NCBI RefSeq assembly: GCF_002723615.1
Contig: NZ_KZ304959.1
Coordinates: forward strand, 1 to 64,000
Source of the DNA: Limimaricola cinnabarinus
Lineage (GTDB): Bacteria; Pseudomonadota; Alphaproteobacteria; Rhodobacterales; Rhodobacteraceae
DNA length: 64,000 nt
Direction of reading: 5' to 3'
Below, piece by piece: positions 58,970 to 64,000 of the stretch. The notes beneath the pieces are model-generated. The model did not search any database. It was not told the origin of the DNA and worked only from the letters and a program-made list of their open reading frames with translations. Positions within the stretch are counted from its first letter, which is position 1. Each line of letters starts with the position of its first letter. The translations under genes and the position numbers were made by a program.

Positions 58970-59371
58970 CTAGATGAGCTTCGGCACCCCGCCGGGCAGC
59001 GTCTCGCGCTCGGTCACGCCCGCGCGCAGCGTCCGGCCGATGCGGTGCGCCAGCGCCGACCATGCCCGGGCCGCCTCCTCGGGCAATTCCTCGCGCAGCG
59101 TCATGTCGAACAGCGCGAGCCAGGGCGCGAACATGCCCGGCCGCACGTCGCGCGCCTCGCGGTGCACCGTCACCGGGCTGCCGCGATAGCCGGGCAGGCC
59201 GAGAATGGCGCTTTCCCAGAAGGCCACGATCCGCGCCTCGTGCCCGGGCCAGTCGCTGACATGGCGGGCAAAGACCGGTCCGAGGCCGGGATGGGCGCGC
59301 ACGCGCTCGTAGAACCGCGCGACGACGCGGGCGATGTCCTCGGACGTGACCTCGATGCGCGGCTCGGGCAT
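58970..59371 (-). CDS. Group III truncated haemoglobin
   Basis: A 133-residue globin of the truncated type III. The pattern FYERVRAHPGLGPVF (B-helix, Tyr21), WPGHEARIVAFWESAILGL, YRGSPVTVH with His70 as the likely haem-binding proximal histidine, and MFAPWLALF corresponds closely to the known family. These proteins bind O2, NO or cyanide; the role is not settled. Divergent from ileS. Confidence 0.87.
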   Translation of the reverse strand: MPEPRIEVTSEDIARVVARFYERVRAHPGLGPVFARHVSDWPGHEARIVAFWESAILGLPGYRGSPVTVHREARDVRPGMFAPWLALFDMTLREELPEEAARAWSALAHRIGRTLRAGVTERETLPGGVPKLI

Positions 59372-59433
59372 GGCGGGCTCCTTTTTTCGGGAACGGTCAT
59401 AGCGCCGATCCGCGGCGCTGGAAACGGGCGCGC

Positions 59434-59462
59434 TTTACCCGCCGCGGCCTCGCGCCTATAAG
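59434..59462 (+). promoter_or_regulatory. Candidate promoter of ileS
   Basis: TTTACC (59434-59439), a 17-base spacer and TATAAG (59457-59462). Transcription would begin around 59468-59470, exactly at a short reading frame (see next entry), leaving a leader of about 147 bases before ileS. Confidence 0.5.
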
Positions 59463-59469
59463 CGGCGCC

Positions 59470-59520
59470 ATGATGGCCCTTCGCGCCCATATCACGCGAA
59501 TTACCGGCCCGGCGCTCTGA
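59470..59520 (+). CDS. Possible leader peptide of ileS (16 aa)
   Basis: A 16-residue frame (MMALRAHITRITGPAL, then stop) begins where transcription should start, so it might be read as a leaderless message. Two isoleucine codons (ATC, ATT) separated by Thr-Arg lie in the middle, which would let ribosome stalling sense charged tRNA-Ile. No terminator hairpin with a T-run is evident downstream, so an attenuator of the classic kind is not supported. Speculative. Confidence 0.3.
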   Translation: MMALRAHITRITGPAL

Positions 59521-59616
59521 GGATCAGGGCCGCCGGGACAAGGCGCATGAGCCAAGGCCGCGCCGCCCCTCATTTGACATTCCGACACGACCGGACTTCG
59601 ACAGGACCGAACAGCG

Positions 59617-62538
59617 ATGTGCGCCGATACGCCCGACACCCCGACCCAGAGCCCCGATTACAAGGACACCCTGAACCTGCCGCGCACGGAGTTCCCGATG
59701 CGCGCGGGCCTGCCCAAGCGCGAGCCGGGCTGGCTTTCGCGCTGGGAGGAGATCGGGGTCTATGACCGGCTGCGCGAGAAGGCGGAGGGGCGCCGTCCCT
59801 TCACCCTGCATGACGGCCCGCCCTATGCCAACGGCAACCTGCATATCGGCCACGCGCTCAACAAGATCCTCAAGGACATGGTGGTCCGCTCCCAGCAGAT
59901 GATGGGCCGCGATGCACGCTACATCCCCGGTTGGGACTGCCACGGCCTGCCGATCGAGTGGAAGATCGAGGAGCAGTATCGCAGACAGGGCCTCGACAAG
60001 GACAAGGTCGACGTCATCGACTTCCGGCAGGAATGCCGCAAGTTCGCCGATGGCTGGGTCGACGTGCAGCGCGAGGAGTTCAAGCGGCTCGGCGTCACCG
60101 GCAAGTGGGAAAAGCCCTATCTCACGATGGACTTCCACGCCGAGCGGGTGATCGCGGAGGAATTCCAGAAGTTCCTGATGAACGGCGTGCTCTATCAGGG
60201 CTCGAAGCCCGTGATGTGGTCGCCGATCGAGAAGACCGCGCTGGCCGAGGCCGAGGTCGAGTATCACGACAAGGAAAGCTTCACGATCTGGGTGCGCTTC
60301 GAGGTGTTGGGCTCCGATGATCCGCTCCTGCAAGGCACGGATGTCGTGATCTGGACCACCACGCCATGGACGATCCCGTCGAACAAGGGCGTGGTCTACC
60401 ACCCCGACATCTCCTACGGCGTCTACGAGATCACCGGCGCGCCCGAGGACAACTGGGTCAGGACGGGCGACAAGCTCCTCCTGGCCGACAAGCTGGCCGA
60501 GGGCTGCCTGCAAAAGGCCCGCGTCGACGGCTGGGAGCGGATCGGCGATGCGCCTTCGCTGGAAGGTCTCTCGCTTGCCCATCCCTTCGCGGGCATCGAA
60601 GGCGGCGAGGGGGAGTGGGACCAGCCGCGCGATTTCCGCCCCGCGCCCTTCGTCACCGATGAGGACGGCACCGGCTTCGTGCATTGCGCGCCGAGCCACG
60701 GCATGGACGAGTTCGAGCTTTACCGCGACGCGGGGATGCTGTCGGAGGTCATCACCTACAACGTGGAAGAGGACGGTGCCTTCCGCGCCGACCTGCCGCT
60801 TTTCGGTGGCAAGCGCATCCTCAAGCCCAACGGCAAGGAGGGCGATGCCAACAGCGCCGTCATCGACGCGCTGGCGCGGTCGGGCAAGCTCTTTGCGCGC
60901 GGCAAGATCAAGCACTCCTACCCGCATAGCTGGCGCTCCAAGGCACCGCTCATCTTCCGCAACACGCCGCAATGGTTCGCCGCCATCGACCGCGAGCTGG
61001 GCGACGGGCAGGACGACTATGGCAGGACCATCCGCGACCGCGCGCTGACCTCGATCGACGAGCTGGTGACATGGACGCCGAAATCGGCGCGCAACCGGCT
61101 GCACTCGATGATCGAAAGCCGCCCCGACTGGGTGCTGTCGCGCCAGCGCGCCTGGGGCGTGCCGCTGACCTGCTTCGTGAAGAAGGGGGCGAAGCCGACC
61201 GATCCCGACTTCCTGCTTCGCGACGAGACCGTCAACGCCCGCATCCTCGAAGCCTTCGAGGCCGAAGGCGCGGATGCGTGGTACAAGGAGGGCGCGAAGG
61301 CGCGCTTCCTCGATGGCGTGGTGAACCCCGAGGAGTATGAGCAGGTCTTCGACATCCTCGACGTGTGGTTTGATTCCGGCTCGACCCATGCCTTCGTGCT
61401 GCGCGACCGCGAGGACGGCTCCGAGGACGGTCTGGCGGATCTCTACCTCGAAGGCACCGACCAGCATCGCGGCTGGTTTCATTCCTCGATGCTGCAGGCC
61501 TGCGGCACCAAGGGCCGCGCGCCCTATCGCGGCGTGCTGACGCATGGCTTCACGCTCGACGAGAAGGGCATGAAGATGTCCAAGTCGCTCGGAAACACCG
61601 TCAGCCCGGCGGATGTGACCAAGAAATACGGCGCGGATATCCTGCGGCTCTGGGTGGCGCAGTCGGACTACACCGGCGATCTGCGCATCGGGCCCGAGAT
61701 CCTCAAGGGCGTGGCCGACGGCTATCGCCGCCTGCGCAACACCATGCGCTTCATGCTGGGCTCTCTGGCCGATTTCTCGGAAAGCGACCGGGTGAAGCCG
61801 GAGGACATGCCCGAGCTGGAGCGCTGGGTGCTGCACCGTCTGGCCGAGCTCGACGAGACCGTGCGCGCGGGCTACGACGCCTATGATTTCCAGGGCGTGT
61901 TCCGGGCGGTGTTCGACTTCGCCACCGTGGAGCTTTCGGCCTTCTACTTCGACATCCGCAAGGACGCGCTCTACTGCGACGGCGACACCGCCCGCCGCCG
62001 CGCCGCGCGCACCGTGCTCGACCTGCTCTATCACCGCCTGACGACATGGCTCGCGCCGATCCTCGTCTTCACGATGGAAGAGGTCTGGCTGGAGCGGAAC
62101 CCGGGCGAGGACGCCTCGGTGCACCTGACCGACATCCCCGAGACGCCATCGGAGTGGCGCAACGAGGAGCTGGCCGCGAAATGGTCGGCGATCCGCCGGG
62201 TGCGCCGCGTGGTCACCGCGGCGCTCGAAGTGGCGCGGCGCGACAAGGTGATCGGTGCCTCGCTCGAGGCGGCGCCGGTGGTGCATGTGCGCGACCCCGA
62301 GGCGCTCAAGGCGCTCAAGAGCGTGAACTTCGAGGATCTGTGCATCACCTCGGCGATCTACCTCACGGGCGACCCGTCGCCGGCGGAGGCGTTCCGCCTG
62401 CCCGAGGTCGAGGGCGTCGGCGTGGTGTTCGAGCGGGCCGAGGGCGAGAAATGCCAGCGCTGCTGGAAGATCCTGCCCGATGTAGGCACGCATGACCATC
62501 CCGGCGTCTGCGCCCGCTGCGACGCGGCGCTGGCGTGA
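59617..62538 (+). CDS. ileS: Isoleucyl-tRNA synthetase
   Basis: A 973-residue class I aminoacyl-tRNA synthetase. HIGH is at 76-79 (ANGNLHIGHALNK) and KMSKS at 653-657 (KGMKMSKSLGN). WDCHGLPIEWKIE and the editing domain (DVVIWTTTPWTIPSNKGVVY) are present. The C-terminal zinc site has Cys946, Cys949, Cys965 and Cys968. This is the eubacterial type 1 enzyme with the zinc tail, mupirocin-sensitive in general. Start ATG at 59617 with ACAGGAC upstream. A large palindrome follows the stop. Confidence 0.97.
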   Translation: MCADTPDTPTQSPDYKDTLNLPRTEFPMRAGLPKREPGWLSRWEEIGVYDRLREKAEGRRPFTLHDGPPYANGNLHIGHALNKILKDMVVRSQQMMGRDARYIPGWDCHGLPIEWKIEEQYRRQGLDKDKVDVIDFRQECRKFADGWVDVQREEFKRLGVTGKWEKPYLTMDFHAERVIAEEFQKFLMNGVLYQGSKPVMWSPIEKTALAEAEVEYHDKESFTIWVRFEVLGSDDPLLQGTDVVIWTTTPWTIPSNKGVVYHPDISYGVYEITGAPEDNWVRTGDKLLLADKLAEGCLQKARVDGWERIGDAPSLEGLSLAHPFAGIEGGEGEWDQPRDFRPAPFVTDEDGTGFVHCAPSHGMDEFELYRDAGMLSEVITYNVEEDGAFRADLPLFGGKRILKPNGKEGDANSAVIDALARSGKLFARGKIKHSYPHSWRSKAPLIFRNTPQWFAAIDRELGDGQDDYGRTIRDRALTSIDELVTWTPKSARNRLHSMIESRPDWVLSRQRAWGVPLTCFVKKGAKPTDPDFLLRDETVNARILEAFEAEGADAWYKEGAKARFLDGVVNPEEYEQVFDILDVWFDSGSTHAFVLRDREDGSEDGLADLYLEGTDQHRGWFHSSMLQACGTKGRAPYRGVLTHGFTLDEKGMKMSKSLGNTVSPADVTKKYGADILRLWVAQSDYTGDLRIGPEILKGVADGYRRLRNTMRFMLGSLADFSESDRVKPEDMPELERWVLHRLAELDETVRAGYDAYDFQGVFRAVFDFATVELSAFYFDIRKDALYCDGDTARRRAARTVLDLLYHRLTTWLAPILVFTMEEVWLERNPGEDASVHLTDIPETPSEWRNEELAAKWSAIRRVRRVVTAALEVARRDKVIGASLEAAPVVHVRDPEALKALKSVNFEDLCITSAIYLTGDPSPAEAFRLPEVEGVGVVFERAEGEKCQRCWKILPDVGTHDHPGVCARCDAALA

Positions 62539-62574
62539 TGCCGATCCGTCGCCGCGTGGGTCGTGGCGGCGGAT

Positions 62575-62641
62575 TTGCGTATTTGGAGAAAGATGAACCA
62601 AAGGGGCGCGCCCCCCGGTTCATCTTTCCGAAAATACGCAA
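62575..62641. repeat. Large palindrome downstream of ileS
   Basis: Arms of 25 bases (62575-62599 and 62617-62641; left arm starts TTGCGTATTTGGAG and ends AAAGATGAACC) pair with three mismatches. The 17-base centre, AAAGGGGCGCGCCCCCC, is itself mostly palindromic, so one long stem-loop can form. A half-copy is at 55138-55164. It likely ends ileS transcription; it resembles a repeated intergenic element rather than a chance hairpin. Confidence 0.7.
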
Positions 62642-62659
62642 GCCCGGGGGCGTCTTGCG

Positions 62660-63495
62660 GTGACGCTGCCCGTCTTTCTCGCGGTGATGCTCGCGGCCTT
62701 CCTGCATGCAAGCTGGAACGCCATGATCAAGCTCGGCGCCTCCAAGGTGGCGGGCATGGTGATCCTGGCGCTGGTGCAGGGCGTCATGGGGCTCGCCGTG
62801 GCGCTGACGCGGCCCTTTCCCGCGGCCGAGGTCTGGCCCTGGATCGCGGGCTCGGCCATCTGCCACGCCACCTACAACACCTTTCTCGCCTTCGCCTACG
62901 AGCATGGCGACCTGAGCCGAGTCTACCCGATCGCGCGGGGGGCTGCGCCGATGGCGGTGCTGGCGGCGAGCGCGCTGTTCCTGTCGGACGCGATCGAACC
63001 GATGTCGGTGGCGGGGGTGCTGGTGCTGGGGCTGGGCATCCTCGGCATGGCGCGCGGCGCGCTGGGCTCGGGCGAAAGCCGGCGGCTCATCCCCTATGCG
63101 CTGGGGCTGCGGCGGGGACTGCCGGTTACACGCTGGTCGACGGGCTCGGCGCGCGGGTCTCGGGCGACCCGGTGGCCTATGTCGGCTGGCTCTTCGTGGC
63201 GCAGGCGCTGCTGTTTCCGCCATTGGCCTTCGCCATGCGCGGGCGCGGGCTGCTGCGCGTCTCCGCGCGGGTCTGGGGGCAGGGGGCGGCGGCGGCGGTG
63301 GCCTCCTACGGCGCCTATGCCATCGCGGTCTGGGCGATGACGCTGGCGCCGATCGCGCTCGTGAGCGCGCTGCGCGAAAGCTCGATCCTTTTCGCCGTTC
63401 TGATCGGCTGGGCCGCCTTCGGCGACCGGATGGACCGCACCAAGGCGGTCTCGGCGGTGCTCATCGTCTCGGGCGTGGCGCTGACCCGGCTCTAG
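62660..63495 (+). pseudogene. EamA/DMT-type transporter, frameshifted
   Basis: A membrane transporter of the drug/metabolite (EamA) superfamily, with about ten hydrophobic helices. The first part (MTLPVFLAVMLAAFLHASWN ... LIPYALG) is in one frame; the rest (TAGYTLVDGLGARVSGDPVA ... VSGVALTRL) is in another. Inserting one G in the run at 63103-63106 restores a normal 279-residue protein (ALGAAAGTAGYTLVDG). The gene is therefore either recently broken or carries a sequencing slip in a homopolymer. The last four bases overlap the minus-strand pcs gene. Confidence 0.75.
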
Positions 63496-64000
63496 CCGTC
63501 CTTGCCGTGAATGAGCTGCTGCGCGGCGCCTGCGCAGATCAGGTAGGCCGAGGTGATGACGAGGCCCCAATGCGCCCAGCTCACCGGGTCGAAATCGACC
63601 CAGGCCGCCCAGCCCGCGAAAAAGGTCCAGGCCAGCGCCATCGGCAGCGACACCGCGCGCCAGCGCTTGGTGCGCACCGGGTGGATGAACTTCACCGGCA
63701 GGAACATCGCCACCGCCAGCACCACCACCAGCGCGAGGATGATCCAGAAATTGGGCGAAAGCGCGAAGAGCACCAGGACCAGCATGTTCCAGCAGCCGGG
63801 AAAGCCCTGGAAGGAGTTGTCCTTGGTCTTCATGCGGCTGTCGGCGAAATAGAGCGCCGAGGCGAAGGTGATGACGATGATCGCCAGCCAGCCGGTCCAG
63901 CCCGGCAGAAGCCCCGATTCGAACAGGGCAAAGGCGGGCACGAAGACATAGGTGAGATAGTCGATGATCAGGTCCAGAAGCACGCCGTCGAAGATCGGCG
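63492..64000 (-). CDS. pcs: Phosphatidylcholine synthase, 5' end missing
   Basis: The C-terminal 169 residues of a CDP-alcohol phosphatidyltransferase that makes phosphatidylcholine from CDP-diacylglycerol and choline in one step. The visible start (IFDGVLLDLIIDYLTYVFVP) is the end of the catalytic motif of Pcs, with the two aspartates; LPVKFIHPVRTKRWRAVSLP is also characteristic. The frame is open through the window edge at 64000, so the N-terminus (first part of the catalytic motif) lies beyond. The frame ends in HGKDG, convergent to the transporter. Confidence 0.88.
   Translation of the reverse strand, partial: PIFDGVLLDLIIDYLTYVFVPAFALFESGLLPGWTGWLAIIVITFASALYFADSRMKTKDNSFQGFPGCWNMLVLVLFALSPNFWIILALVVVLAVAMFLPVKFIHPVRTKRWRAVSLPMALAWTFFAGWAAWVDFDPVSWAHWGLVITSAYLICAGAAQQLIHGKDG

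Noticed and set aside
58970-59371. Loss of the proximal histidine in the truncated globin
   Set aside because: The H-F pair expected further along reads M-F, but alignment with the family pattern G-x-P-x-x-x-H places the haem ligand at His70, which is present.
59524-62601. Open frame of 1025 codons opposite ileS
   Set aside because: Shadow of ileS; the latter has intact HIGH, KMSKS and zinc motifs.

Overview
The window looks like chromosomal DNA of a high-GC alphaproteobacterium, most likely Rhodobacterales (Rhodobacteraceae/Roseobacteraceae group). The pointers are the split F1 operon atpHAGDC without atpIBEF, the DUF2125 and DUF1467 families, a phosphatidylcholine synthase gene, the rpsD sequence, linked hisC-tyrA, and strong GC bias at third codon positions. 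No rRNA, tRNA or CRISPR array was recognised.

Positions 1 to about 10440 are the right-hand part of an integrated mobile element whose left end lies outside the window. It starts with an AlpA-type regulator, followed by a tightly coupled replication-type operon (winged-helix protein, a 32-codon gene, a Spo11/topoisomerase VI-A-like TOPRIM protein, a prim-pol primase, a DUF5681-type protein, several very small genes and a 713-aa protein resembling a phage internal virion protein). After this come an AT-richer secreted protein, an Xre repressor-membrane protein pair, three proteins of unknown function and a DUF3800 protein. No portal, capsid, terminase ATPase or tail gene is visible, so it could be a phage satellite-like element or a prophage that lost its morphogenesis block. 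The element ends inside a host gene for a small exported protein (10407-10625 on the minus strand), which it truncates.

Positions 10.8-64 kb are core chromosome. In order: DUF2189 membrane protein, GH13 alpha-glucosidase, class III CoA-transferase, LpxR-like outer-membrane protein, rpsD, an unknown membrane protein, hisC-tyrA, DUF2125 protein, ChaC-like cyclotransferase, a MotA/TolQ-like proton channel paired with a 746-aa coiled-coil OmpA protein, M23 peptidase, clpA with a heat-shock-type promoter, gloB, a methyltransferase, and atpHAGDC with promoter and terminator. Next come an H-type lectin protein, a small membrane protein, a cold-shock protein, ettA, an AI-2E family transporter, an aldo/keto reductase, a prepilin peptidase, a nitroreductase, an EI24 protein, DUF1467, methylmalonyl-CoA epimerase, a response regulator, a DUF1800-DUF1501 pair, tamB-tamA, truA, ycjX-ycjF, a secreted esterase, a group III truncated globin, ileS with a possible leaderless leader peptide, a frameshifted DMT transporter, and a partial pcs gene running off the end.

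Genes that clearly work together are atpHAGDC (ATP synthase F1), tamA-tamB (outer-membrane protein or lipid transport across the envelope), the MotA-like/OmpA pair (probably one ion-driven envelope machine), ycjX-ycjF, and hisC-tyrA (aromatic and histidine amino-acid synthesis). Several start codons were set by ribosome binding sites rather than by the longest frame: TTG for tamA, ycjX and the secreted element protein; GTG for rpsD, atpH and the AI-2E transporter.
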